DNA of 64,000 bases, taken from Antitrichia curtipendula. Its lineage: Eukaryota > Streptophyta > Bryopsida > Hypnales > Leucodontaceae. The notes below the pieces were generated by a model. It was given only the letters and a program-made list of their open reading frames with translations, had not been told where the DNA came from and did no database searches. Both the position numbers and the translations under genes were made by a program. This document shows positions 47,118-58,697 of this stretch, in pieces; positions within the stretch are counted from its first letter, which is position 1; each line of letters begins with the position of its first letter. The stretch lies in the NCBI GenBank assembly GCA_951230915.1, contig OX579639.1, positions 2,542,001 through 2,606,000 of the forward strand. Direction: 5' to 3'.

Positions 47118-48312
47118 TTGAAACTATGCAAGGAAAGCCCTCCTGAGCAATACAAATCAAGCATCACAATTTTATCACAATTGTAACAAGGCAAGGCAAG
47201 AAAGCAACTCACAATGTCAACAAATGAAAAAACAAAATTTACAGACTACCACCGAATAGGGGAAAAACAAGCGAAACACGCTGAGAGCGACTTTGAGAGC
47301 AAGATAGACTCCCTACTCTCAAAGAGGTGATCCTGACGAGAAAGCCTCACGGCAGTGTCTATCTTCTTGCACCCACTGTCCACTTTCCAGCTCGGCCCAT
47401 CTAAACAACCACAACACTGTCTAGCACTCTGTTTCTTTCCCCAAAACTGACTTGCAACTGTAAGCTCAAGCTTTCTTAACGGCACATGGATCACTCCATC
47501 TCTTGCAAGAAACCATAAAAAGTATCACTCTGCAGCTGCAACACATTCGAGAAACCTCAGGGGAAAGATCTTACCTTAAACCACCCAAGAGTTCGAGCTG
47601 CCAACAAACAAGAGTTGTATGAGCATGCGGCTTGTGCTTCTAGAAGCGTCCCCAGCAGGTGAAAGTGGAAACCAGAGAGACGGAAGTAGGAAGCTCTTGA
47701 ATCACTCAAGGCAACGCCAAGGGAATCGACTCTCCGCAGGCCTTGACTGGATCGGAATCTCAACAAGTGGCCAAGCCAAACGCTCCTCCAGCGAACGCTG
47801 TGCACAAACAGACCTTGGTGGTGCAGCTGCTTGAATCGAAGTATGAAACGAAGTAGGATCGATACAGAAGTGCTCTGCTGTTCTGCGGGGGTGCAAACTT
47901 AAAATGAACCAGCTTGTGCTCATATGGTCGTCTGGACGGGGTTCAAAGTGTCTGCTTCTTTTTATGAGAACCGCAATGGGTCAGAGGCAATGTACGGGGA
48001 GTACCGGCATTTAGTTACAAGTTAGCCGGTTGAAATTAGGAATTGCCTAATTGATTTCAAAATCTTCGGAAAAAAAACGACCATTTAAGAGGAAAATCAA
48101 AGAATATTCTTTCTTTTTTAAAGGCCTAGCCGAGAGAATGCTTCGAACAACCAGTTGGTCCGAGAAATTGTAGGATTTTAGCCAGTTGGGCTAAAAAACT
48201 CCCCGGACTGTGGTACTCAGAGGCATGTGGAGAACAGTACGCCTGCAAGTGGGATCTGATTATGTCATTTCTACGCCATTGAAATCGATTTCAATGGGTG
48301 GAAAACAGAAGC
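47118..48312 (-). promoter_or_regulatory. Distal upstream block of DUF247 copy 3
   Basis: Very close to 37250-38470 over long runs, including the conserved donor (TTTAAG before GTAAGATCTTTCC, boundary 47575/47574). Interrupted at 47990-48216 by a small insertion absent from the other copies. Confidence 0.55.
47990..48216. mobile_element. 227-bp MITE with 9-bp target duplication
   Basis: Flanked by TCAGAGGCA at 47981-47989 and 48217-48225; the paralogous block near 38110 has the single unoccupied 'ttagaggca'. Near the ends are inverted motifs GTACGGGGAGT and, reversed from the right, GTCCGGGGAGT. Superfamily uncertain (hAT-like or Mutator-like). Confidence 0.8.
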
Positions 48313-48314
48313 AT

Positions 48315-48500
48315 CTTGGCCCATAACCAGTTGTTGACTTTTCAATGCTAAGATGGCTCTATGCCATTGGCTAGCCGTCACCATTACCATCACAAGTTGC
48401 AATTCATAACCTTCTTTCCTTTCAACTTGCTTCCCACACCCTTGGATCATTAAGATCAAAGGTTGTGATTGAAAAGTGAACAACCGGTTATGTCCGATAA
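48315..48500. mobile_element. Small inverted-repeat element of about 185 bp
   Basis: 'ataaccagttgttgactttt' near 48320 is matched in reverse by 'gattgaaaagtgaacaaccg' near 48467-48486. The block is absent from the paralogous upstream copies. The boundaries and target duplication are not clear. Confidence 0.55.
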
Positions 48501-48539
48501 CGTACTCGCCGCTACCGCGGCTCGTTGGTTATCTAATAC

Positions 48540-48744
48540 TTAAACGTCAACAAAGACGTATGGATGACAAAGAATCCTTCCAATAGGGTAGAAGTGCAAC
48601 TATTCATCCTTGAAATATTGTTATGAAAAGGGGAGGTTTCCTACAATAGTTTGACTTTCAACGAGTGCTTTTACAATTTTGTAAGTGAAAGATTCACATG
48701 GTAACCAAAGGGATGATTTCCATGATCCGTCTTTTAAGGGTTAA
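48540..48744 (-). mobile_element. Family E TTAA element, reverse, left end shortened
   Basis: Matches E in reverse ('gcaactattcatcct', 'tacaatagtttgacttt', 'gatgatttccatgatccgtc') and ends CTTTTAAGGG-TTAA, the same TTAA that opens the next E copy. Confidence 0.75.
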
Positions 48745-48969
48745 CTCTTAAACATCGAGGAGGACGTTTTGCGGCCAATGAATGTCAAGAGAATCTCTTG
48801 TGTAGGACACAAATGCAACTATTCATCTTCCAAATTTTGTGGGAAAAGGAAAGATCATCTACAATAGTTTGACTTCCAATGAGTACTTTTACATTATTTT
48901 AATCCAACAATGCACACGGTGTCAACACACATGATTTCCATGGTTATGAGCCCGTCATTTAAGGGTTAA
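48741..48969 (-). mobile_element. Family E TTAA element, complete, 229 bp, reverse
   Basis: TTAA-CTCTTAAACATCGAGG...GCCCGTCATTTAAGGG-TTAA. Head-to-tail with the previous copy, sharing one TTAA. The sequence after it ('aaaatgagttg') continues the DUF247 upstream block. Confidence 0.85.
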
Positions 48970-49880
48970 AAAATGAGTTGAACAATACTCAATGGGGTTC
49001 GTGGAGTACTGTAGTCGGTGTCAACTGGCTTCGCGTTGTACAATACATTAATTTGCTTGATATGGTAGGAGATTTATACACAAAAAAATACAGAGAGGAA
49101 AGTCCTCACTGTACGGGACATACGCTTTCAAGACTGAACTGTTGCTGCGTCGGAAAGGTGGTTCGTTTTCAACAGCGTCCAGTAACAAAAAAAAATTGCT
49201 TTTGAGCTCTGAGGTCACTTTTAATTGTTGTGAGCAACGCCCTTGGTGTTGCAAGAGATTCTTTGAGAATTCTAGAAAAAAGTAAAACAATCCACTAGCT
49301 CTAATTGCATTCATTTGAGTTATTTTTTTATATAACTAGTATTTTTTTGGTAACAATTTTGCTAGAAAATTTATTTGAAAAAATACCAAGACACCAAATC
49401 TTTTTTATAGAAGGATGTAATTTAACCCTTGAAATTTTGAGCAAACCAAAATGGGTCAATTCATTTTTAGAACAACCATTTCTAGACTTAGGAATGTGAA
49501 GAGTCACTTGAGCTTGAGCTCATTCTCAAGAGAATCAAGTTAGCTATTGAGTGGTGTATTTAGATTTAGAATAAGATTTACTATTGAATTTAAAAAATTT
49601 CTAAAGCATAGGTGGTCGGGGGGGTAGCAAAGAATCAACGGATGGGGGAACTCTTACCAATGAAGTGGAGTCATATGTTTATGGGAAGGTCATAAGTGTA
49701 CCACCTAATGTAGTAAAGCTGGCCCATACTTTGGGATGGGAGAAACGCAATTGAAGTCCTTTTAGAAGCGACACATAGTAAGCTATTTGAAGTGGAAGAG
49801 TAATGAGGTTGGACAATGATGACACTTGAAATCCTATTAATCCTAAAGGTCCATGGAAACATTCCCAAAAGTGTGACTAT
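48970..49880. other. End of DUF247 upstream block, then intergenic
   Basis: 48970-49025 continues the paralogous block ('gtggagtactgtagtcggtg'), with an unoccupied TA at 49007-49008. No gene thereafter. Confidence 0.45.
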
Positions 49881-49889
49881 TTGGTATGT

Positions 49890-50770
49890 TATTCAAAAAA
49901 GAAAATCATAAATTTTTTTTGGAACTTCAACTATACAAAATTAAAGTAAGGTATTTTAACAAAGTGTGTAAAAATTTTCAGACCTTTTCACCGCGCGGAT
50001 TAAAAGATTATAGCATTTGAAGTGAGAATTTTTTTTTTTTTTTAATCCTGCGAAATAGGGTCAGCAGACTTCAGGCTCATTTGGAGTTAAATTTTTGCTC
50101 TACATAAACATGAGATTTTTGAACATTCATAAGTATATGATATTAGGTTCACTCACAAAAAAATTTAGAAGAAAATATAGAGTCTAAATTATTCTAAATC
50201 ACATTGTAGTGCAAGGAGGTTAAGTGACTTGGCAATACACTAGTTGTTTTTTTGTGCAATGAGGAAATACTTTATTTGAAATCCAAAAGATAAAAAACTA
50301 GAGACAAACATGTGGAATATGTAGAAAAAATTTCAAGAATTTTGACTTCACTGATTGCAAGATAATAGGACTTGAAGTTAGAAGAAAATGTTTTTTTTTA
50401 AAACTACTTCAAAGTTTTACAAGCTAACAAAGTTTGACTCCTCTTAGAATGTGATTTGACAACTAAAATTTGTTTCTTTTGGAAAAATGTATGCCATATT
50501 TTATTAGTTACATACATGCCAAATTTCAAAACTTGATGATATTTTTTGTAAAAGATTCTCCAAAGATGTCCAAATTGCCTAAAAAGTTCAGGGCAACATA
50601 ATTTTTGATTCAAGCATCCAATCAAAAAAAAAATAGTTTTTCACAAAAGAGGTACATGTTTATACATTGTGTCCAAATTTCATGAGCACCCGACCAAAAA
50701 TGACTTTGTAGTAACCTACCCAAGATTTCTTGCGTACTTTGAACATACACTTACTCCTTTAGGAGTTAAG
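49890..50770. repeat. Diverged relative of the TTAA element families
   Basis: Shares scattered phrases with family A in the same order ('ttttcagaccttttcaccg.gcggat', 'gattaaaagattatagcattt', 'tcctgcgaaa') and ends 'ctcctttaggagttaa' (TTAA near 50768). It may be an old, separate subfamily. The left end is not defined. Confidence 0.4.
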
Positions 50771-51265
50771 CTCCTAGCTTAGACTATTCATCGCCCTTTT
50801 CCAATGAGCTTCCCAATAATAAATAAGGCTTGAAGTGGCACTACCTTCCCCTTTTTTTTAACTTTGCCCAGTCTATGGGTACAAATAATTATTTGAATAC
50901 CCATCTTGCTCTCAGAGTGAGCCGTTTTAAAAAAAAAATCCTATATTGTGTCTTTTTTTGTATTATTTCACTCTACCATGAATCAGAGAAAAAATGGCCT
51001 TTCTAAAGGGTTGTTAGAAAGTTATGAAGAGGACCCCAAATTACATTTTAATTGTATTGACATGATTTTTTTCCCCTATTGTTACTCATCTTTTGTTGGT
51101 AGATGGAAGTAGATGGTGCAAAGCATGTTGAATTCTCTAATGCATTGATTTTGTTTGTTTACTTTGTATACTCAATTCAATCCTTGACTTGAATTGAAAT
51201 GAATTCAACTTCAACTTTGAATCATTTGAGTTGAATTGAATTCATTTCAATTTAACTATTAGGGT
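50771..51265. other. Intergenic, no gene seen
   Basis: Rich in 'gaattcaattcaa'-type runs near 51170-51250; otherwise nothing recognised. Confidence 0.4.
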
Positions 51266-53169
51266 TTAACCCCTAAAGGTCCGAGACTATATTTTCACCA
51301 CAACCGCTCCAACACTGCTATTTCTAATACAAGTACCAAATTTTAGAAAAAAAAAAAAATTGGAAAAATGTAATTGTAAGATATTGTATTAAACTAGTTT
51401 AAAAAGTTGTTGAAAAAATTTCAGAAATTTCCACCATGTGGATTGCAAGATAATAGTGTCTGAAATGACAAAAATCCTTTTTTTGTCCTTGCAAAAATCC
51501 GGGCAGCTGCACTTCATAAGGTCACATTTGTATGAAAAAATGTCCAAAATGGTGGTTACTCTTTGGATTCATTCTTAACCCCTCACCGCCGAAGCTCTAA
51601 CCATGTCAAAAAACCACCTTGCTTTTCAAGTGCTATAAATCTTAATGTGAGTAAGGTATAAAAATCTCAACCGTACAATATTATAGTGTGCATGTTGTAG
51701 ATGGTGTAAGTAAAATTTGGGGTCATTTGACCGTATAGATTGAAAGATTATAATGTTTTTGTGTTGAAAAAAGATGCTGAAATTTTCCTAAAAACACATT
51801 TCGAGGTGGAATTTGATTTCTAAACCTACTCAAATGAAAAAACTTTAAACTACAAGGTGATTCTAAACCAAAAGACAAACACTTTGGTGGAAAAAACACA
51901 CATTTAATTGACTCATTGCATTTGCAAAGTTGTTTTGAAATGTTAAAAAACAGTGAAAAAAGTAGCAAAAAAACACATCTACAGCTGAACCTACCTCTGC
52001 TAAAATGCTTCTTAGTCAATCATATCTTCTTGGATTGATATGAAATTTTTACCACAAGAACTAGACTAGTATGTGAAACTTTTCCAACAAAAATTACTGA
52101 AAAAAACTCCTGTATGAAGAAGTTATAAGCCACCAAAGTTCACTGTAATGCAAAAATGTTTAGATTTTGAACTTCGAATTGCTCCCAAGCATTCAAAACA
52201 ACTTGGGTTGACATGAAAATTTAACCACAATAACTAGACTTAAAGGGGAACATAACACAACAAATTTTATTGAAAACGAACATTGGATGAAGGAGATACA
52301 AGCCCCCGAAGTTGCAGCCTTCAAATGCAGTTTGGTGAATTCAAATTGAACCTATGAACTTTGATTGGCTTTCAAGAAATCAATAAAGCTTGCATTGATC
52401 TGAAAATTCTTCCACATAAACTAGAAGAGAGAGCGCAACTTTACCAACAAGTTTTATTGAATTTGGACATCGGATGCAAAAGTTACAGCACTTTAAATTT
52501 TCTGTGAGGACACTTTTCGTCCCCTCCGGCGATGAGGGGTTAAAGGCAAGTTGGCTACATGCTTGAAAAATTTCAGATCATTTGGAATTGTAAAACATAT
52601 AGGAAGTTAGATAGTAAGTAGAAAGAAGTAGAGAATGTTTAAAACACTAAATTGTTAAGAATTGAAATATGGAATTGAAAAATGCTAATCCCAACAGTTA
52701 TAATGTTGTAATAAACAATCTACATCCAATGTTCTTATTTTTTTTCAAAAATATTGAAAATCGAGTTAAATAAAGAACTTCAAAGTTTATTTTAGAGTAC
52801 AAATTCCATAACTACCTTCAAATTAAAAGTCCTCATAACTTTCATCTCATTAATCAAAATGGAATGATTCAAAGCTTCCTATGTATATGTAAATCTAGAG
52901 AACCAATTTCAAATTTTATTTTAAAACAAAAATGATTTTTAAATAAGTTTTTTCAATTGCCCGGGCTGCCTGCCAAACAATGAAAATGACATATTATGCA
53001 ATAACATTTTAACCACACAGTCAAAAATCATGAAAATTGTTGGGCCTTAAAGCTGCTCCTTGGGCACATCTTGTGTGAAAATTTCAAAGAAAAAAAAAAT
53101 TCCGGTCGTAGTGAGCTGCCCCAAATCGCTATGTTGTCAAAAAACAGTGGTTGGTCCTTCAGGGGTTAA
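51266..53169 (+). mobile_element. Family A TTAA element with a D element nested inside
   Basis: TTAA-CCCCTAAAGGTCC at the left and TTGGTCCTTCAGGGG-TTAA at the right. The A sequence is continuous across the insert ('ggattcattctt' then 'aaaggcaagttggctacatg'). Confidence 0.88.
51575..52543 (+). mobile_element. Family D TTAA element, complete, nested in A
   Basis: TTAA-CCCCTCACCGCCGAAG...CCGGCGATGAGGGG-TTAA. About 969 bp including both TTAA. Other A copies read 'cattcttcaaagcaag' at this point; this copy would have had CTTAAAG, which created the target. Confidence 0.9.
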
Positions 53170-53404
53170 ATTGAAACGAATTCATCATGCTCTAAATCAT
53201 CATGTTGAATTGAGTTCAAACATGATTTAAAGAGCATGTCTAACAATTGCATTCAAATGATTTAGAGCATACTATATTCAATTCAATTCAACACTTGACT
53301 TGTCCACTTTATATCTTAATTTTAAATATTTTGACTTAAATATGTCTTCACCCTTGCAAAAGTTAGGAGGAGAAATCCATCAAGGGTGGAGTTTTTACTA
53401 ATAG

Positions 53405-53520
53405 ACGTCCGGAGGCGGGATACATGCCCGGAGGCGGGATACATGCCCGGAGGCAAAACACGCCCAGGGACAAAAGACACGCCCGGAGGCAGATAACACG
53501 CCTGAGGGCAATACCCGCCG
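53405..53520. repeat. GC-rich tandem repeat of about 18-19 bp
   Basis: 'cccggaggcgggatacatg' is repeated twice almost exactly, followed by diverged units such as 'cccggaggcaaaacacg' and 'cccggaggcagataacacg'. Strongly GC-rich against an AT-rich background. Confidence 0.8.
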
Positions 53521-53790
53521 AGGCGAGGTGAGAGGAGGGTTGAAAACCGGGGGGCGGGGATTGGGCAACAGAGAGACCGGGGAGCTAAACTCTAACTGTG
53601 ACAAGAGGAACCAGGGGCAGAGTTGGACAAGGTGAAAATAGAGGAACGCCCCATGGACAGATCTGAACTAGGAAGAGGAGAGGAGCTCTGAGATGGCGGA
53701 TGATTGCAATTAAGCGCAGGGCGGGGTTGGATCGAAGTCGTGATATCGCCTGTGAGGTCAGCATAGATTAAATCGAAGGTTTGCTAGAGT

Positions 53791-54516
53791 TCAAGATCCA
53801 CTACCTGCGTATGACAATTGGATTGTTGATCGGTGGTGAAGAAGTTGGGGCAGGATAACCTGCTCGTCGTCCAAGGCAATCTCGCAAAGAATCATCTGCA
53901 TGATGATGTCGGCCTTGTGGGTAGCTTCTACGCGTCTGCTGGCCATGGTCCTTGGGCTGAGTCCAAGGTCCTCCTCTTGTTCGTCTTGCGATGCATCATC
54001 TAGGTCCTCGAGGTTGTCCGCACTCCAATTGTGGCTAGGTCTTGTGAGGTCGATGGCGTCTTCAGGTGTCGTCGGCACAGCTGCTTCCCGAGGGGACGTG
54101 TTTGAATTCAGGGGGGTGATCACTAGAAGAAACCTGTGTTTTTTTTGACGCATTATTTTGGACGTCCACTTTTTTTATGTTACAACTTATGTTAAAACTA
54201 ACATTTGAATGCTATTTTGATGTCAAAACTAGCATCTTAATATTATGTTTGATGTTATTGTTAACAAAAAAAAAAGTGGACGTCTAAAAAAATGTGTCAA
54301 GAAAAACACAAGTTTTTTCTAGTGGATGGCCAGACTGGTGGGAGTTGAGGTATTAGTCAAAGCCTGCGGGGACAGGAGGATGGGGATGACACACTGCCTC
54401 GCGGTTCCGATGTTAGGTCGACGAGCTAAGTCTTGGGGGAGGAAGGCAGTGTTGGGGATGAAATTCCAGGTTGGTGCTGGAGCGTTGTCGAAGGCGCAGA
54501 AGGCTGTAGTAGGCAT
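53791..54516 (-). pseudogene. Open frame of unknown function interrupted by a CACTA MITE
   Basis: On the minus strand the frame runs from 54516 (MPTTAFCAFDNAPAP) to the insertion at 54324, and the same frame resumes at 54120 (ITPLNSNTSPREAAVP) to a stop at 53791. Removing the insert and one target copy gives 172 codons without a stop. Segments include an acidic stretch (DNLEDLDDASQDEQEEDLG) and HKADIIMQMILCEIALDDEQ. No domain recognised. The region is GC-rich compared with its surroundings. A TAG just above the ATG may hide an acceptor, so more exons could exist. In its present form the frame ends inside the MITE. Confidence 0.45.
54121..54324. mobile_element. 204-bp CACTA-type MITE
   Basis: Ends CACTAGAAGAAACCTGTGTT and, reversed from the right, CACTAGAAAAAACTTGTGTT; the inverted similarity continues through GGACGTC. 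Flanked by GAT at 54118-54120 and 54325-54327. Confidence 0.92.
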
Positions 54517-54779
54517 CCATGTAGCTTGGAAGACCTAGAGTTTATCCGCAGGCGTTCGAGATCTCCATAGGGTTTGCCATGCTGCAATTCCAATGTGAAT
54601 GGTAGTTCGCCATGCCGCATGAAGTGCTGTGCCGAGGTGGAATGTTTTGTTGCGCATTACTTTCTTGCAAAAGTTAGACAAGATGAAGGGAATATTTGAG
54701 TCATAACTTACAGGTTTAGAGTGATGTGGAAATATTTAAGATGTCACTATCTGAGAGCCCTCCAAAGGCCTCATTTTTA

Positions 54780-55028
54780 AAAAAAATTGGCGATGTTACT
54801 TGTATTATTTATTTAGAAATTTTAATGAATTTTAATGCTTGTATCTTGCAATCCACGAGATGGAAACTTTTGAAACTTTTACCACATGTTTTCAAGTCAG
54901 CATACCATAAAATCCTACAGTAAAATGTGTCAAGAAAAGCTTTTTTTCAAAAGTTTGGTACTTGTATTAAAATTGGCAGTTCTTGAGCATTTTTGGTGAA
55001 AACATAGTTATGGAACTTTAAGAATTAA
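54780..55028 (-). mobile_element. Family A fragment, reverse
   Basis: 'cttgtatcttgcaatccacg' through 'ttttggtgaaaacatagtta' and 'ggaactttaagaattaa' is the outer third of a reversed A copy. It ends at TTAA 55025-55028 with decayed GGGG. Confidence 0.7.
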
Positions 55029-55379
55029 AAATAATTAACTTTTATTCTTAGAAGATAATTGATTGTAATGAATGAAAAAAATAAGTATTACATACGTTGA
55101 TGAAGAATTTGGATTAGAAGTTATGGATGGAAAAATGGGCTATTTTTGTATTTAACTCATAAGTCCCAAAGTTCCTACGAGTCTCTTTGGATTTTGAGTA
55201 GGCTTGTGTGAGCTTAGTTTTTAACATGATTTTTTTAAATTTTTTTTGAAGATAGGAAATCACATTAGCTTTTTGACAATGTAATTTTTTGTTTCAATTA
55301 GTGCAGAGAAGCAAAAGTTATTCCACCCTAAATCCAAAAAGCAATTTGAAACTTTGAAGAGTAGCAAAAAAATTGAATA

Positions 55380-56076
55380 TTTTAATTAACTAATTTTCCT
55401 CAAAGATTATACTTTTATCTACTTGTAAAGCTTTGATTCATTCTATTTGAATTAGTGATGAGAAAATTATTAAAAAACTTGTTTTTTTGGCAATCTAAGC
55501 ATCTTCTTGAAAAATAACTTATATAATTTATTTTTGAATGCAATTTTAACAATTTAAAAAGAAAAAATATTAGACAAGGTTAAATTTGCTTTGTAGAACA
55601 ATATCATTGTTGAAATTATTGTGTTTCAATTCCATCTTAGAGCTATTAACAATTTAGTTTTTTATTCAATTTTGAACTTATATCTACTTATCAAGTTTTT
55701 AATGAGTGAAAATTATATGTTTTCAGGGGAGATTTTTCCTAGACTCTCAACTCAATTTTCAAACACAAAAAATTAGAAAAATTCAAAATCAATAGTGCAA
55801 AAATTTTAGATTAAGAAGATTGAAAGGCAAAAGATCTAGTCAAGCAAGGCGCTAAAATACTTGTTTTGTTCATTTTAAATGCAAACATCTTGCAATCTAC
55901 ACATACAAAGTTTTTGAAACTTTTTGTATACATTTAGTCTAGTATAAGATCCTGCAGTTTGATATGGAAAAAAATAGTTTTAAGACTTCTTTGCTCTTTG
56001 CAATAGAAATGGCTGAAAAAATGGCAGTTTTGAGTGTTTTTTGATGGAAAAGAGGCCTTGGTATTTTAGTAGTTAA
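55380..56076 (-). mobile_element. Family B fragment, reverse
   Basis: Matches 38475-39170 in reverse ('caatctaagcatcttcttga', 'ttgcaatctacacatacaaa', 'agtataagatcctgcagttt', 'gatggaaaagaggcctt') and ends TTTTAGTAG-TTAA (56073-56076). The other end is not clear. Confidence 0.7.
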
Positions 56077-56149
56077 AATGTAATTAGAATGTAAAAAATT
56101 ATCCCCTATAAAAGGAAATATAAAGTACATAAATTGATAATTAGTCCAT

Positions 56150-56440
56150 TGATTAAATTCTTTTATAATTTATTTTTTCAAATTGTATACAAATTCTTAG
56201 CACTACCATCTCTATTAGCACTATGCTTAAGTTGCCTTTAAACTATTGGGGCCCCATAACTTTTGATCTAGACACCCAATTGGAAAAAAAAAATTATTGT
56301 TTAGAAAAACTTATACAAATTTTCATCTTTCCTAAAAAATTCACCTTCATCAGTTAAAAATTTACCTCATATGAATGTGTCCAAACTTTCAAAAACCTTT
56401 TAAAAAGCTCCATGGGAGTCTAAAGAACTTTAGGGATTAA
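56150..56440. repeat. Repeat G, unoccupied copy
   Basis: Parallels 33330-33523 ('ctattagcactatgcttaag', 'cccataacttttgat', 'tccaaactttcaaaaacctt'). It passes through TTAA at 56400-56403 without an insertion. Confidence 0.6.
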
Positions 56441-58010
56441 AGCATACAAAGAAGATGGAGTCTTTTGCTTCCTTGCTCATCCTTTAAGGGTTATATTTCC
56501 TGCCTTGTATGAAATCCCTTTCAATCTCAAGAAGAATATTTATCTTCATATGAATTATATTTTAAGCTCTTATTACCACCATGAAGTTAAAATTTATAAG
56601 TTGCCTTTTATTCACCCTTGACTTGAATGCACCTAAAAGAGTCACATTAAGCCACTTGCTTTTGTATGGTGGCAAGATGATTTGAAGATATATGAAATGA
56701 ACCTGTTTTTACAATCACCGTTATGAAGTATTGGGGTGCTTCAAAATGAAATAATTATTTCCAATAGTATCAAGAACCATCTCAAATATCAATGCACTAG
56801 TGAGGAAGGGAACCAATTGCCATGATATGGTCCTTGTTGACCAAACCTTTCTATCTATTTACCAAGATTATTGGTGCAACCTTCTATCAATCCAAACATT
56901 TTCAATAAGATTAATGATTTACTACAAATGTTTATCTAGGAGAAGCTCCAAATTTTGAATAGCATTCAAATGTATGAAGAGCTTCACCACTGTCACATGG
57001 AAGAGTTGGTTGGGCTATAAATGCTCTCCCACCCTCACACACTAGGAATCAAATTTTCCAAGTGTCTCCTACAAAATTAAGAGCATCCCTATGCCTTGCT
57101 AAACAAAGGTGCCAAACAAGCAATCTTGGAGGTTTGGCAAAGCCGCCATTTTTATTGAACAATCACGGCCCCACACGAAGACTCACCAAGTAGTCAAATA
57201 TCAATTACAGCTACTATTTTATTATTTTGAAGAGAATCTTTTTAGCTTTTGAAGAGAATCTTTTAAAAAAGTGGGATCAGAAGGATTTTTAAACAGCTTA
57301 GCAAATCACATCCAATAATTTCTATTTGCTCGTGCCCTCTTGACTTTTTCAAGTAGCCCATCATGTTACTTCACTTAGCGTGCATGACGTAGGGCAATTT
57401 CTCAACCATAGCCCACCCAGTCACCGTGTTGAGTCTCTTTGGCACTCTACTATAGAGATGCTCTAAGCTTAACACATAATCATGTTGTATTATTTATCAC
57501 CGTTCCTATGTCCCCTAATTTTAGATTTATTGTTGAGATCTCACCATTCCAAGAATTCATTGGACAAGCAATAATGGTAGCATGAATAATAAAGTATTGT
57601 GCTCATGAAGCAACCTTTTAAGGTCTAATTGGCCTATTTGATGGTTTTCAGATGTCCAAAATTATTTACTCTTACTTTCCACTTGAAGAGAATATGCCAC
57701 AAGTAATTTCATATTTTTTGAAGCATTTATAATTTCCTTGTGAATTTCCAAATAATTATGCCATAAGCACCTATTTGTGATCATAGGGCTTGCAAAAATC
57801 CATACATGCATAGTTTGAAAAAAGATATGGCTTGACAAAAAACAAGCATTGCAACATGCAAAAAATAATATACTAGGTTCCTAATGCAACCATTACTAAA
57901 CTTAAACTTAAATTCTTTAGCATTTGTAAGAATGCAATTAGACAACCAATTTTCATTTTGAAAAATTAAATGGCCCCACCTTGGCTCTCATTGCATCCAT
58001 TGGCAAAGTA
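56441..58010. other. Intergenic, no gene seen
   Basis: No recognised open frame or repeat. 'gcatacaaagaagatgg' onward is single-copy within the window. Confidence 0.4.
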
Positions 58011-58019
58011 TGAACCAAC

Positions 58020-58292
58020 ATGGCTAACAAATCTTATTATGCTCTCACACTGTCAACAGCCCAATTTATAACCGCTTTTTGTCCATTTCAGATTTTTTGT
58101 ATGGATTATTTGAAGAATACGGTTGAAGAAGAGCCCACTACTATAGCCCACATATTGTTGAATGTGTTAGATATTTGCCCTCATGATGGGGACCTGGCAA
58201 GTAGAATTAACTTGAAAGAGATTTGTGGAGCTTCTCTTGAGACATTTGGCGAGTCATATTTGCTGAGTAAGAAGCCAAATGCTCTAATGTAA
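58020..58292 (+). CDS. Possible small open frame, unknown
   Basis: Ninety codons from an ATG in ACCAACATGG. The translation is less biased than the AT-rich noise frames around it (TTIAHILLNVLDICPHDGDL, then EICGASLETFGESYL). No signal peptide or known domain. It could equally be an exon fragment or chance. Confidence 0.2.
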   Translation: MANKSYYALTLSTAQFITAFCPFQIFCMDYLKNTVEEEPTTIAHILLNVLDICPHDGDLASRINLKEICGASLETFGESYLLSKKPNALM

Positions 58293-58695
58293 GGTAGACG
58301 AACTCATTTTAACCAATTAAGCAATTTGCTGTATTTCTAATATGCATTTGGTAAGGAACCTCCCTTGTAGAAAAATAGATTTGAGGAGGGTTTCAAAATT
58401 TGTTCCTTTTTTCCCTCAAAAATGCAATAATTATGAATTTTTTTCGTAAAGATTCCATTCAACCCCACTCTTGTTATATAGGGCACTGCATATCTAACCG
58501 TAGGTTGATTACAAAATCAACCATGCTTCAATGTAGGTGATAATAGTGGCTTCCAATGTACATCTTGTGATCATTGTATGCTTTCAATGTACACCTCCCC
58601 AACATTTGTGCTACGTGAGCTATCACTTAACCATGTGAATTGTCACCCTATCCCCCAGCTAATTGAAAACAAAGCAATCTAACTAGCAAAAAAGA
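58293..58695. other. Intergenic, no gene seen
   Basis: Nothing recognised. Confidence 0.4.
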
Positions 58696-58697
58696 TA

